Shown one piece after another: positions 1 to 6,123 of a DNA stretch of 8,100 bases (positions are counted from its first letter, which is position 1; every line of letters starts with the position of its first letter). A program made the translations under genes and the position numbers. Below the pieces are notes generated by a model. It was given only the letters and a program-made list of their open reading frames with translations, was not told the origin of the DNA and ran no database searches. Origin of the DNA: DATFLK01 sp035267815 (lineage in GTDB: Bacteria > Pseudomonadota > Zetaproteobacteria > Mariprofundales > Mariprofundaceae); contig DATFLK010000057.1 of the NCBI GenBank assembly GCA_035267815.1, positions 1 to 8,100 of the forward strand. Reading direction: 5' to 3'.

Positions 1-793
1 GCATCGGCTGACCGATATCGAGCATGACGTGATTGAGCACATCGACCACGCCATTGACCGGACGCATGCCGGCCTGAATCAGCTCCTGCTGCATCCAGAC
101 TGGCGATTCGCCCACACTCACTCCGACGATGCGACGCGCCAGGTAAAGCGGGCAATCCTCCTCCGCGGTCACATGCACGTTCACCGCGGGCACGCCCTCC
201 TCGGCAGGGGCCGGCTCGACGGCCTCACCGATCAACGGCAGGCCGTAATCGGCGGCGAGGTCGCGCGCCAGACCGTGCACGCTCATGCAGTCGCCGCGGT
301 TGGGCGTGATGGAGAGATCAAGGACAGCCTCCTCGAGCTGCAGGTAGTCACCCACCTCCATGCCTACCGGTGCACCGGCCGGCAGGATCAGCAGCCCCGC
401 GGCATCCTCGGCCAGCCCTAGTTCGGCCTCGGAGCAGCACATACCGCAGCTTGTCTCGCCGCGGATCTTGCCCTTCTTGATGGTCAGTCCGTTCGGCAGG
501 CTGGTGCCAACCGTCGCCACCGGCACCTTGTCGCCGGTATCCATGTTCGTGGCACCGCAGACGATTCCGAGCGGCTCGCCGGCATCGATATCGACCTTGA
601 GCAGTTTAAGGCGATCGGCATCGGGGTGCGGCTGCATCTCTAGGATATGGCCGACCACCACGCCGCGTACCGATGCCCGCGGCGTCTCGATGCCTTCCAC
701 CTCATGACCGAGACGCACCAGTACGGCGGCGATCGCCTCGACCGAATCGTCGATGGCCACATGCTTCTTCAGCCAGGATAGCGGCAGTCTCAT
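1..793 (-). CDS. pheT: Phenylalanyl-tRNA synthetase beta subunit, N-terminal part (3' end beyond window)
   Basis: This is the beta subunit of the alpha2-beta2 enzyme that charges tRNA-Phe with phenylalanine in the cytoplasm. Only codons 1-264 of a protein usually near 790 residues lie in the window; the frame is open to position 2. The protein opens MRLPLSWLKKHV. Residues about 40-148 form the EMAPII/Trbp111-like tRNA-binding fold, with HPDADRL (56-62), IVCGATN (77-83), ATVGTSLPNG (93-102) and GMCCSEAELGL (117-127). SITPNRGDC (161-169) and the segment ending VVDVLNHVMLDIGQPM (249-264) belong to the start of the B3/B4 core that carries the editing site. The ATG at 793 overlaps the pheS TGA in an ATGA arrangement, which implies translational coupling and balanced subunit synthesis. 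In related bacteria ihfA follows pheT, but this cannot be seen here. The identification is secure. Confidence 0.97.
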   Translation of the reverse strand, partial: MRLPLSWLKKHVAIDDSVEAIAAVLVRLGHEVEGIETPRASVRGVVVGHILEMQPHPDADRLKLLKVDIDAGEPLGIVCGATNMDTGDKVPVATVGTSLPNGLTIKKGKIRGETSCGMCCSEAELGLAEDAAGLLILPAGAPVGMEVGDYLQLEEAVLDLSITPNRGDCMSVHGLARDLAADYGLPLIGEAVEPAPAEEGVPAVNVHVTAEEDCPLYLARRIVGVSVGESPVWMQQELIQAGMRPVNGVVDVLNHVMLDIGQPM

Positions 794-1857
794 CGGCCCA
801 CCCTCCTCAGGAAACGGACGTCATTCTCGAAAAAGAGGCGAAGATCCGGGATGCCGTATTTCAGCATCACCATACGCTCCACACCCAACCCGAAGGCAAA
901 CCCCGAATAGACAGCGGGATCGATATCGACCGACTTCAGGACATTCGGATGGATCATCCCGGATCCCAGAATCTCGATCCATCCGCTCTCCTTACAGACC
1001 CGGCACCCCTTGCCGCCGCACATCACACACCCCATATCCACCTCGGCCGACGGCTCGGTGAAGGGGAAATAGCTGGGGCGAAGACGGATCGGCAACTCCT
1101 GCCCAAAATAGGCCGAGAGGAAGTGCTTGAGCACCCCCTTCAGGTGCGCCATCGAGACATCGCGGTCCACCTTGAACACCTCGATCTGGTGAAACATCGG
1201 GGAGTGCGTCACATCGTAATCGCAACGATAGACGCGTCCGGGCGCCACCACCGCCAGCGGAGGCTCATCGCCGGCTTTTACACAGGCCTGCATGGCACGG
1301 ATCTGCACCGGAGATGTATGGGTCCGAAGCAGTTTTGCCACGTCGCCGGTATCACGAATGAAGAAAGTATCGTGCATCGCCCGGGCCGGGTGTTCTGGCG
1401 GGATGTTCAGCGCATCGAAGTTATGGAACTCATCCTCGATCTCCGGTCCCTTGGCGACGGAGAAGCCCATCTGATCGAAGATGGCAGTGATCTCATCCAG
1501 CCCCATCTGCACCGGATGCCGGGTCCCCGCACGACCGGTGCGACCGGGCAGTGTCACATCCACTCGCTCCGCCTCGATCTGGCGCTGCTTCTCAACGACC
1601 TTCAGCCGCTGCTCGGTCTCTTCAAGTCTTTCGTTGAGAAGGGCCTTGACCGCATTGACATGCTGGCCGACCAGCGGGCGCTCCTCCACGGGCAGCCCGC
1701 CGACACCCTTGAGCACCTCGGTCAGCGCACCCTTCTTGCCAAGAAAGCGAATCCGCACCTGCTCCAGCTTATCTAGGGAGGCAGCCGCATCGATCTCCCG
1801 GCAGGCCTCCTCCTGCTGGCCGCTCAACCGCTCTTTCAGTGCATCCAACTCGCTCAT
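790..1857 (-). CDS. pheS: Phenylalanyl-tRNA synthetase alpha subunit
   Basis: This is the catalytic alpha subunit of the cytoplasmic Phe-tRNA synthetase (class II), 355 residues; E. coli PheS has 327. Residues 1-100 form the charged, helical tRNA-binding N-terminus. The catalytic core shows GRTGRAGTRHP (105-114), motif 2 with GRVYRCDYD (207-215) and FHQIE (222-226), FTEPSAEVD (266-274), GSGMIHPNVL (298-307) and motif 3 with GLGVER (323-328). A321 in GFAFG corresponds to E. coli A294 in the phenylalanine pocket, so the ordinary specificity residue is present. A CVMCGGKGCRVC segment (277-288) has four cysteines that E. coli lacks. The ATG at 1857 gives the conserved MSELDALKERL start and follows a GGGGA Shine-Dalgarno. 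An in-frame ATG at 1965 would add 36 unconserved residues running through a terminator hairpin, so it was not used. The stop overlaps the pheT start. Confidence 0.98.
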   Translation of the reverse strand: MSELDALKERLSGQQEEACREIDAAASLDKLEQVRIRFLGKKGALTEVLKGVGGLPVEERPLVGQHVNAVKALLNERLEETEQRLKVVEKQRQIEAERVDVTLPGRTGRAGTRHPVQMGLDEITAIFDQMGFSVAKGPEIEDEFHNFDALNIPPEHPARAMHDTFFIRDTGDVAKLLRTHTSPVQIRAMQACVKAGDEPPLAVVAPGRVYRCDYDVTHSPMFHQIEVFKVDRDVSMAHLKGVLKHFLSAYFGQELPIRLRPSYFPFTEPSAEVDMGCVMCGGKGCRVCKESGWIEILGSGMIHPNVLKSVDIDPAVYSGFAFGLGVERMVMLKYGIPDLRLFFENDVRFLRRVGR

Positions 1858-1875
1858 AAATCCCCAGCCCCTCGT

Positions 1876-1896
1876 TCGCCCATCATGCATGGGCAA
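1876..1896 (-). promoter_or_regulatory. Hairpin just upstream of the pheS ribosome binding site
   Basis: Arms 1876-1883 and 1889-1896 pair (transcript TTGCCCAT / ATGGGCGA, eight pairs including one G-U) around the loop GCATG. The hairpin ends about 18 bases before the pheS ATG and just before its GGGG-rich Shine-Dalgarno. It could affect translation initiation or shield the 5' end of a shorter pheS transcript. The pairing is seen in the sequence; any function is inferred. Confidence 0.4.
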
Positions 1897-1925
1897 ATTA
1901 TCATCCGACGGAAAACATGCCACAA
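1897..1925 (-). promoter_or_regulatory. Possible internal sigma70 promoter for pheST
   Basis: Reading leftward, TTGTGG (1920-1925) and GATAAT (1897-1902) are 17 bases apart. The -10 matches the consensus at five of six positions; the -35 keeps TTG. The site lies immediately after the U-tract of the hairpin at 1924-1958 and would start transcription inside the next hairpin, about 30-40 bases before pheS. That placement would allow pheST expression independent of read-through from rplT. It rests on motif matching only. Confidence 0.35.
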
Positions 1926-1958
1926 AAACAAAATGGCAGAGCCGTAAAGCCCTGCCAT
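1924..1958 (-). terminator. Intrinsic terminator or attenuator between rplT and pheS
   Basis: In the transcript, ATGGCAG (1958-1952) pairs with CTGCCAT (1939-1933). The stem extends by one G-U and two G-C pairs to a TTTACG loop, about ten pairs in total. The tract TTTGTTTTT (1932-1924) follows at once, as in a rho-independent terminator. It lies inside an operon, 40 bases after the rplT stop and about 65 before the pheS start, where E. coli has the pheST attenuator. Partial read-through is therefore more likely than full termination. No leader peptide with phenylalanine codons precedes it. Confidence 0.7.
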
Positions 1959-1970
1959 CTTTCATGCTTG

Positions 1971-1992
1971 CTCAGCCGGTGAACCGGCCGAG
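1971..1992 (-). promoter_or_regulatory. Hairpin directly after the rplT stop, possible part of an attenuator
   Basis: Transcript arms CTCGGCCGG (1992-1984) and CCGGCTGAG (1979-1971) form nine pairs, one of them G-U, around a TTCA loop. The stem begins five bases after the rplT stop codon and has no U-tract, so it is not itself a terminator. Its 3' arm plus one base (GGCTGAGC, 1977-1970) can instead pair, with one U-U mismatch, with GCTCTGCC (1942-1935), the 3' arm of the downstream terminator. The two folds exclude each other. Confidence 0.5.
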
Positions 1993-1997
1993 ACTGT

Positions 1998-2354
1998 TTA
2001 TTGAACCTGTGCGCGGGCTGCTTCTGCCAGCTGGCTAAAGCCCTCGGCATCATGCACGGCGATATCGGCCAGAACCTTGCGATCCAGATCGATGCCGGCT
2101 AGCGAGAGTCCGTGCATAAAACGGGAGTAGCTCAGACCGTTATCACGGGCAGCTGCGTTGATGCGGGTAATCCACAGGCTGCGGAAATCGCGCTTCTTGA
2201 CCTTGCGGTCCCGATAGGCGTACTGGCGCGCCTTGTCGACGGCCTGAGTGGCGACGCGGAAACAGTTCTTGCGACGACCGCGGTAGCCCTTGGCTGCCTT
2301 GACGACCTTATTGTGACGCGCGTGCGCGCTGACTCCGGACTTTACGCGAGGCAT
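1998..2354 (-). CDS. rplT: 50S ribosomal protein L20
   Basis: L20 is an early-binding 23S rRNA protein needed for 50S assembly. In E. coli it also represses translation of rpmI-rplT by binding its own mRNA. The 118 residues match the family's usual length of 117-119. The opening [17 protein letters not shown] and the following [17 protein letters not shown] form the basic, extended N-terminal arm that threads into r[23 protein letters not shown] (about 49-68) and the globular C-terminal half with SRFMHGL are characteristic. The ATG at 2354 is preceded by AGGAG with a six-base spacer. The gene follows rpmI after 31 bases and has no obvious promoter of its own. The call is secure; L20 autoregulation here is inferred only from E. 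coli. Confidence 0.98.
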   Translation of the reverse strand: MPRVKSGVSAHARHNKVVKAAKGYRGRRKNCFRVATQAVDKARQYAYRDRKVKKRDFRSLWITRINAAARDNGLSYSRFMHGLSLAGIDLDRKVLADIAVHDAEGFSQLAEAARAQVQ

Positions 2355-2385
2355 GGTGCTCTCCTATAACCCAACTAATTCTTTC

Positions 2386-2583
2386 TTAACTGTACGGCAG
2401 CAGACGCTTCAGCGCATCACCATCCGACTGCGCCACAAGCTCCGTGCCACGGAAATTGCGTTTCCGCTTCGGCGACTTCTTGGTCAGGATGTGGTTGGCA
2501 AACGCCTTGTTGCGTTTCCATTTACCGCGTCCCGTCTTGCTGAAGCGCTTCAGAGCGCCGCTGTTCGATTTCATCTTTGGCAT
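2386..2583 (-). CDS. rpmI: 50S ribosomal protein L35
   Basis: L35 is a small, very basic protein of the large ribosomal subunit. The 65 residues match the usual 64-66. [20 protein letters not shown] at the start, the lysine/arginine-rich [12 protein letters not shown] in the middle (about 35-46) and the C-terminal [12 protein letters not shown] are typical. The ATG at 2583 lies 16 bases after the infC stop, behind a weak purine-rich AAAAGG stretch, so coupling to infC translation is plausible. In E. coli L20 represses this gene, and rplT through it. I searched the upstream stretch by eye and did not identify an L20-binding pseudoknot. Confidence 0.97.
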   Translation of the reverse strand: MPKMKSNSGALKRFSKTGRGKWKRNKAFANHILTKKSPKRKRNFRGTELVAQSDGDALKRLLPYS

Positions 2584-2599
2584 CGTCTCTAACCTTTTC

Positions 2600-3112
2600 C
2601 TACTTCTTCAGTGGCGCAAGAATCATGATCATCTGGCGCCCTTCCAATTTTGGCATGTGCTCAATCTTGCCGAGATCCTCGACTTGACTAGCCATAAACT
2701 TGAGCTGTTCGGCTCCACGCCCCGTATAGGCCATCTCGCGACCGCGGAAACGCACGCTCATCTTCACCTTGTCGCCGCCCTCCAGGAACTTCCGTACCCG
2801 CTTGAGCTTTACCTCCAGGTCATGCTGATCGGTACTGGCACGCACCTTCACTTCCTTGACCTGCAGGACATGCTGACGTTTCTTGGCAAGGTTGGCTTTC
2901 TTGCTCTCCTGATATTTGAACTTGCCGTAATCCATAATCTTGCATACTGGAGGATCCGACTTGGCCGCCATCAGAACGAGATCGAGACCTTTACCTTCGG
3001 CTGCGGCCACCGCCTCGTTCAACAGGAGAACACCCACTTGCTGACCATCCTCATCGACTACACGAACCTTGTCCGCGGCGATGTCATGGTTTATCTGCAT
3101 GTCCTTCTTAAT
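2600..3112 (-). CDS. infC: Translation initiation factor IF3 (AUU start codon)
   Basis: IF3 binds the 30S subunit, prevents premature 50S joining and proofreads the start codon and initiator tRNA. From the ATT at 3112 the product has 170 residues (E. coli 180). The N-terminal domain (about 5-72) contains the family hallmark [14 protein letters not shown] (54-67). A lysine-rich linker (about 71-84) leads to the C-terminal domain with RFRGREMAY (121-129) and [11 protein letters not shown] (157-167). The start is inferred. ATT follows AGGGGG with a six-base spacer, ten bases after the thrS stop, and the protein then begins at the conserved KK..INHDI. An ATG at 3100 has its only GGA one base away, and an ATG at 3172 lies inside thrS. 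AUU is the known start in E. coli infC, where IF3 discriminates against it and so limits its own synthesis. Confidence 0.95.
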   Translation of the reverse strand: MKKDMQINHDIAADKVRVVDEDGQQVGVLLLNEAVAAAEGKGLDLVLMAAKSDPPVCKIMDYGKFKYQESKKANLAKKRQHVLQVKEVKVRASTDQHDLEVKLKRVRKFLEGGDKVKMSVRFRGREMAYTGRGAEQLKFMASQVEDLGKIEHMPKLEGRQMIMILAPLKK

Positions 3113-3124
3113 ATAAAGCCCCCT
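3110..3124 (-). promoter_or_regulatory. infC ribosome binding site and AUU start codon
   Basis: On the transcript the thrS stop TAG runs into AGGGGG (3124-3119), then a six-base spacer CTTTAT, then ATT (3112-3110). The strong Shine-Dalgarno at proper distance points to ATT as the start rather than the ATG twelve bases later. In the IF3 family this rare start is the sensor for negative feedback by the protein on its own mRNA. Confidence 0.75.
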
Positions 3125-5027
3125 ACTTATAGGCATCACGCATGGAGCGCATCTCATCGACCCATGCTTCAACGGTTTTTGTTCCCAGGTCTTCTCCGGA
3201 CCGCGAACGCACGCTCAGTGTGCCTTCGGCCCGTTCCCGGTCACCCGCGATCAGGATATACGGCACCCGATCCAACGTGTGGGCGCGCACTTTATAGCCG
3301 ACCTTTTCGTTTCGCAAGTCCGATTCGACACGAAAGCCCTCCCGACGCATGCTTTCGCACACCTCTTCGGCATAATCGGCCTGCGCATCGGTGATATTGC
3401 AGACCACCGTCTGCACCGGCGCCAGCCAGAAGGGGAACTTACCCTCGTAGTGCTCGATCAAAATACCGATAAAGCGCTCCAGCGAACCGAGAATGGCCCG
3501 GTGCAGCATGACCGGCGTCTGTCTGGAACCATCCTCGGCCACATACTCGGCATCCAGACGACCCGGCATTGAGAAATCGACCTGGATGGTACCGCACTGC
3601 CAGACGCGCCCCAGACAGTCCTTTAGCGAAAACTCGATCTTGGGCCCGTAGAAGGCGCCCTCACCGGGGTTCAGGCCATACTCCAGCCCCTTACCCTGCA
3701 GCGCCTCGTGCAGCGCCGCCTCAGCCTTATCCCACTGTTCATCGGTACCGACACGCTTCTCCGGTCGGTCGGAGAGGAAGATGATCACATCCTCGAAGCC
3801 GAAACGTCGATAGACCTCGAACACCAGATCGATGAAGTTGGAGACCTCGCTGTTGATCTGGCTCGGTTCGCAAAAGATGTGGGCATCGTCCTGCACGAAG
3901 TTCCTCAGCCGCATCAATCCGTGCAGCGTGCCGGAAGGCTCGTTGCGATGACACGAGCCGAACTCGGCCAGACGCAACGGCAGATCGCGATAGGAGTGTA
4001 GCGCCTGGTTGAACACCTGCACATGGCAGGGGCAATTCATCGGCTTGATGGCGTAGTCGCGATTCTCCGTGTGGGTGGTAAACATATCGTCGCGGAACTT
4101 CTCCCAGTGACCGGATTTCTCCCACAGCTTGCGATCCACAACCTGCGGTGTCCTGATCTCCTGGTAGCCGTGCTCGCGCATGACATCGCGAATCTCGTTC
4201 TCCACCACCTGCCAGATCGCCCAACCTCGGGGGTGCCAGAAGATCATACCCGGTGCCTCGTCCTGCAGATGGAATAGTTCCAGCGACTTGCCCAGTTTAC
4301 GGTGGTCGCGCTTCTCCGCCTCCTCCAGCCGGTGCAGATAGGCCTTCAGATCGTCCTTGGAAACCCAGGCCGTACCGTAGATACGCTGCAGCTGCTCGTT
4401 CTCGGCATTCCCCTCCCAATAGGCGCCGGCCACGCGCATCAGCTTGAAGGCCTTGAGTTTCGAGGTGTTGGGCACATGCGGACCGCGACAGAGATCCTGC
4501 CACTCGCCCTGACGATAGAGGCTGACCACCTCGCCCTCGGGGATACGGGCAATCAATCTGGCCTTGTAGTGCTCACCGATCGCCTCGAAATATTTCACGG
4601 CCTCGTCGCGATCCCGTTCTTCCCGAACCACATCCAGCTTGCGCTTGCTGATCTCGCGCATGCGTGCCTCGATCTTGTCGAGATCCTCCGGGGTGAAGGG
4701 GCGCTCGTAGGCAAAGTCGTAATAGAACCCATCCTCGATGACTGGACCGATGGTCACCTGCGCCTCGGGAAAGAGCTCCTTGACGGCCATAGCCAGAAGG
4801 TGAGCGGTGGAGTGGCGGATCACCTCCAGCCCCTCCTCGGAACGATCGGTAATGATCGCCACCTCATCACCATCACTCAGCCGGTGCGACAGATCGCACA
4901 GATGTCCGTTGACGCGCGCCGCCAGTGCAGCACGCGCCAGACCGGCGCCGATCGACTCCGCCAGACCGGCGACCGTGGCACCCTCATCCAGACTGCGCTT
5001 GGAACCATCAGGCAATATGATATTCAT
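3123..5027 (-). CDS. thrS: Threonyl-tRNA synthetase
   Basis: ThrRS is a class II enzyme that charges tRNA-Thr in the cytoplasm and removes mischarged serine. The 634 residues compare with 642 in E. coli. Domains in order are TGS (1-60), the editing domain with HSTAH (H72, H76) and LCRGPH (C180, H184), the catalytic core (about 240-530) and the anticodon-binding domain (about 535-634). The catalytic zinc ligands are present as C332 in MNCPCH, H383 in DDAHIF and H509 in VMLHRA, each two less than E. coli numbering. Motif 2 reads [12 protein letters not shown] and motif 3 ends with [14 protein letters not shown]. All key residues are intact, so the enzyme should charge and edit. The ATG at 5027 matches the conserved N-terminus, but its Shine-Dalgarno (GGCGGG, 11 bases upstream) is weak. 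The stop lies ten bases before infC. Confidence 0.98.
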   Translation of the reverse strand: MNIILPDGSKRSLDEGATVAGLAESIGAGLARAALAARVNGHLCDLSHRLSDGDEVAIITDRSEEGLEVIRHSTAHLLAMAVKELFPEAQVTIGPVIEDGFYYDFAYERPFTPEDLDKIEARMREISKRKLDVVREERDRDEAVKYFEAIGEHYKARLIARIPEGEVVSLYRQGEWQDLCRGPHVPNTSKLKAFKLMRVAGAYWEGNAENEQLQRIYGTAWVSKDDLKAYLHRLEEAEKRDHRKLGKSLELFHLQDEAPGMIFWHPRGWAIWQVVENEIRDVMREHGYQEIRTPQVVDRKLWEKSGHWEKFRDDMFTTHTENRDYAIKPMNCPCHVQVFNQALHSYRDLPLRLAEFGSCHRNEPSGTLHGLMRLRNFVQDDAHIFCEPSQINSEVSNFIDLVFEVYRRFGFEDVIIFLSDRPEKRVGTDEQWDKAEAALHEALQGKGLEYGLNPGEGAFYGPKIEFSLKDCLGRVWQCGTIQVDFSMPGRLDAEYVAEDGSRQTPVMLHRAILGSLERFIGILIEHYEGKFPFWLAPVQTVVCNITDAQADYAEEVCESMRREGFRVESDLRNEKVGYKVRAHTLDRVPYILIAGDRERAEGTLSVRSRSGEDLGTKTVEAWVDEMRSMRDAYK

Positions 5028-5193
5028 CGTTTCAACATCCCGCCGCCGTGACTGGCACGGCCTGTTCTGACTGCATTTTGCGGATGCCGGAACACCCCCC
5101 GAAAAACAGCAGCGCGCACTCTAACGGATTCCATCTTAGTCATCCATGGCAACAAAACCGGAACGTCGAAAACATTCGAAAAAAGCTGGGAAG
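5028..5193 (-). promoter_or_regulatory. thrS leader region between tRNA-Val and thrS
   Basis: This 166-base gap probably lies in the thrS transcript. It contains a perfect six-pair hairpin, GCCGTG / CACGGC with loop CCAGT (5045-5061), right next to the weak Shine-Dalgarno. A nested element GTTC..GCAT..ATGC..GAAC sits further upstream. E. coli ThrRS represses its own mRNA through leader hairpins that mimic the tRNA-Thr anticodon arm. No convincing seven-base anticodon-like loop with a threonine anticodon is visible here, so a similar operator is only possible. I found no good promoter in the gap. Confidence 0.3.
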
Positions 5194-5268
5194 TGGTTGG
5201 CGCGGGCAGGATTGAACTGCCGACCCCCACCATGTCAAGGTGGTGCTCTACCACTGAGCTACGCGCCA
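5194..5268 (-). tRNA. tRNA-Val (anticodon GAC)
   Basis: The 75-base gene folds into a complete cloverleaf. The acceptor stem is TGGCGCG / CGCGCCA, the D arm is GCTC / GAGC, and the anticodon stem CCACC / GGTGG carries the loop TTGACAT. A five-base variable loop and the T arm GGCAG / CTGCC with TTCAATC follow. The loop gives anticodon GAC, which reads GUC and GUU (valine). The discriminator is A and the 3' CCA is encoded. The anticodon arm and variable loop equal those of E. coli tRNA-Val(GAC). It lies 166 bases upstream of thrS on the same strand with no clear terminator between, and a tRNA-Val next to thrS is also found in Pseudomonas. Confidence 0.98.
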
Positions 5269-5323
5269 ATATCAGAAACCTTCGAACCGATTCACGACCT
5301 CTCGAACCGCAAATCGAGGGCGA

Positions 5324-5351
5324 ATCTTACTGACAGATGACGATATATCAA
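5324..5351 (-). promoter_or_regulatory. Probable promoter of tRNA-Val (and perhaps thrS)
   Basis: On the minus strand TTGATA (5346-5351) and TAAGAT (5324-5329) are separated by 16 bases, each close to the sigma70 consensus. The -10 is followed by the GC-rich stretch TCGCCC, resembling the discriminator of stringently controlled tRNA promoters. Transcription would begin near 5317 and give a leader of about 50 bases removed during tRNA maturation. Motif evidence only. Confidence 0.55.
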
Positions 5352-5406
5352 TAACGGGGAACAAATCGCTGCTCATCCCTCTTTTCATCGCCTTCCGCGG
5401 GAGGCA

Positions 5407-5441
5407 TTGTCCGCACTGATGTGGAGTTTATATGCTATAAA
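5407..5441 (+). promoter_or_regulatory. Candidate promoter of the YqjD-like operon, sigma-S-like -10
   Basis: The sequence TGCTATAAA (5433-5441) is an extended -10 element. The preceding GC and the A-rich sequence after it resemble sigma-S-preferred promoters. TTGTCC (5407-5412) is 18 bases from an overlapping alternative -10, TATGCT (5431-5436), but too far from TATAAA. A TATAAA promoter would thus lean on the extended -10 rather than a -35. Transcription would start near 5448, about 40 bases before the gene. E. coli yqjD and elaB depend on RpoS, which fits. Confidence 0.45.
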
Positions 5442-5489
5442 AAAGGTATCCGAATCAAGTTCCGCTACGGATTACAGGAGGAACCCGAA

Positions 5490-5864
5490 ATGGCCGAAAA
5501 AGAACAACTTGCACAGGTAGAAACATCCACGCCCGATGCCGCCTACCGGGAAGAGCTGGACAGGCTGAAAAATGACATCGGCAAACTGCAGTCGGATGTC
5601 GGTGAGCTTGTCACCCTTCTCAAGGCTTCGGCTTCCGGCAAAAGTGCCGATATCAAAGGCCGGGTCAGCGAGGAGGCCGAACACCTTTTCGATGACCTCG
5701 TGGGGAAGCTGGATGAGGGTGTGAACCGCGGCAAAAAGACCATGAACGAGGTCAGCGATCAGATCGGAGAGCATCCGGTCGGCACCCTGTTCATCACCTT
5801 CAGCCTCGGTTACATCCTAGCGAGAATCATGGAACGGGGAGGCGGATCTGGGAAGTCTGACTGA
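5490..5864 (+). CDS. DUF883 (YqjD/ElaB-type) membrane-anchored coiled-coil protein
   Basis: The 124-residue protein has the layout of the DUF883 family. A charged, mainly helical N-terminal part (residues 15-92, likely coiled coil, with EELDRLKNDIGKLQSDVGEL at 21-40) leads to the motif GEHPVG (93-98). A single hydrophobic helix follows (about 98-113), then a short glycine-rich cytoplasmic tail. In E. coli YqjD and ElaB sit in the inner membrane through this C-terminal helix and bind ribosomes in stationary phase; applying that role here is inference. The ATG at 5490 was chosen because AGGAGGA lies seven bases before it and MAEKEQ begins the family-like part. An in-frame ATG at 5421 overlaps the promoter. 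It is the first gene of a three-gene operon. Confidence is high for the family and moderate for ribosome binding. Confidence 0.85.
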   Translation: MAEKEQLAQVETSTPDAAYREELDRLKNDIGKLQSDVGELVTLLKASASGKSADIKGRVSEEAEHLFDDLVGKLDEGVNRGKKTMNEVSDQIGEHPVGTLFITFSLGYILARIMERGGGSGKSD

Positions 5865-5886
5865 TATTGCCATCGCCCTGACCGAC

Positions 5887-6123
5887 TTGGCGGAAGCGGA
5901 GGGACGTGCACTGAAACGCGCTGTCTTTCGCACTGGCTGGGGGTTGGCCTGCCTGCTAGTGATGGGCCTTCTGATCGTCACAGGACTCGGCCTCTGCCTG
6001 TGGGCGGGCTATGAATATATGGCGATGGCGTGGGGCGACATTACAGCGGCTCTACTGGCAGGTATGGCCGCATTACTGCTGGCAGGAGGTTTTGCATGGC
6101 TCGCGATTCGACTCAGCCGCTGA
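5887..6123 (+). CDS. Small two-helix membrane protein, YqjE-like
   Basis: Read from TTG at 5887 this is a 78-residue protein. It has a short amphipathic N-terminus (AEAEGRALKRAVFR) and two membrane helices, about residues 16-40 and 52-75, ending in arginines. Size, topology and position right after a YqjD-like gene resemble YqjE of E. coli, a two-helix protein of holin-like appearance; sequence similarity is too weak to be sure. There is no ATG or GTG start. The frame is open back to 5821, and CTG at 5848 has a GGGGAGG five bases before it; it would add 13 helical residues and overlap the previous gene by 17 bases. TTG at 5887 has no Shine-Dalgarno and would rely on coupling to the stop at 5862-5864. 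I kept TTG as the conservative choice. Function unknown. Confidence 0.75.
   Translation: MAEAEGRALKRAVFRTGWGLACLLVMGLLIVTGLGLCLWAGYEYMAMAWGDITAALLAGMAALLLAGGFAWLAIRLSR

Noticed and set aside
673..1776. Long plus-strand open frame of 367 codons
   Set aside because: It is antisense to pheS, whose motifs are unmistakable. The histidine- and leucine-rich translation is typical of a shadow frame in GC-rich DNA.
1854..1958. A 34-codon frame ending in an ATGA overlap with the pheS start
   Set aside because: Its ATG sits inside the terminator stem without a good Shine-Dalgarno, and the product shows no recognisable pattern. The overlap may be chance.
1858..1965. In-frame 36-residue extension or phenylalanine-containing leader upstream of pheS
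   Set aside because: It reads through the terminator hairpin and U-tract, its start lacks a Shine-Dalgarno, and its Phe codons lie within and after the U-tract, too late to control attenuation.
2444..3394. Plus-strand open frame of 316 codons
   Set aside because: It runs antisense across rpmI, infC and the end of thrS, which are all clearly coding, and no family motifs are seen.
4302..5051. Plus-strand open frame of 249 codons
   Set aside because: It is antisense to the N-terminal half of thrS, with composition expected of a mirror frame.
5179..5184. Six T residues downstream of tRNA-Val as a terminator
   Set aside because: No GC-rich stem precedes them apart from the tRNA itself, so transcription may continue into thrS.
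5024..5269. Minus-strand 81-codon frame across tRNA-Val and the thrS leader
   Set aside because: It overlaps the complete tRNA gene and has no coding features.
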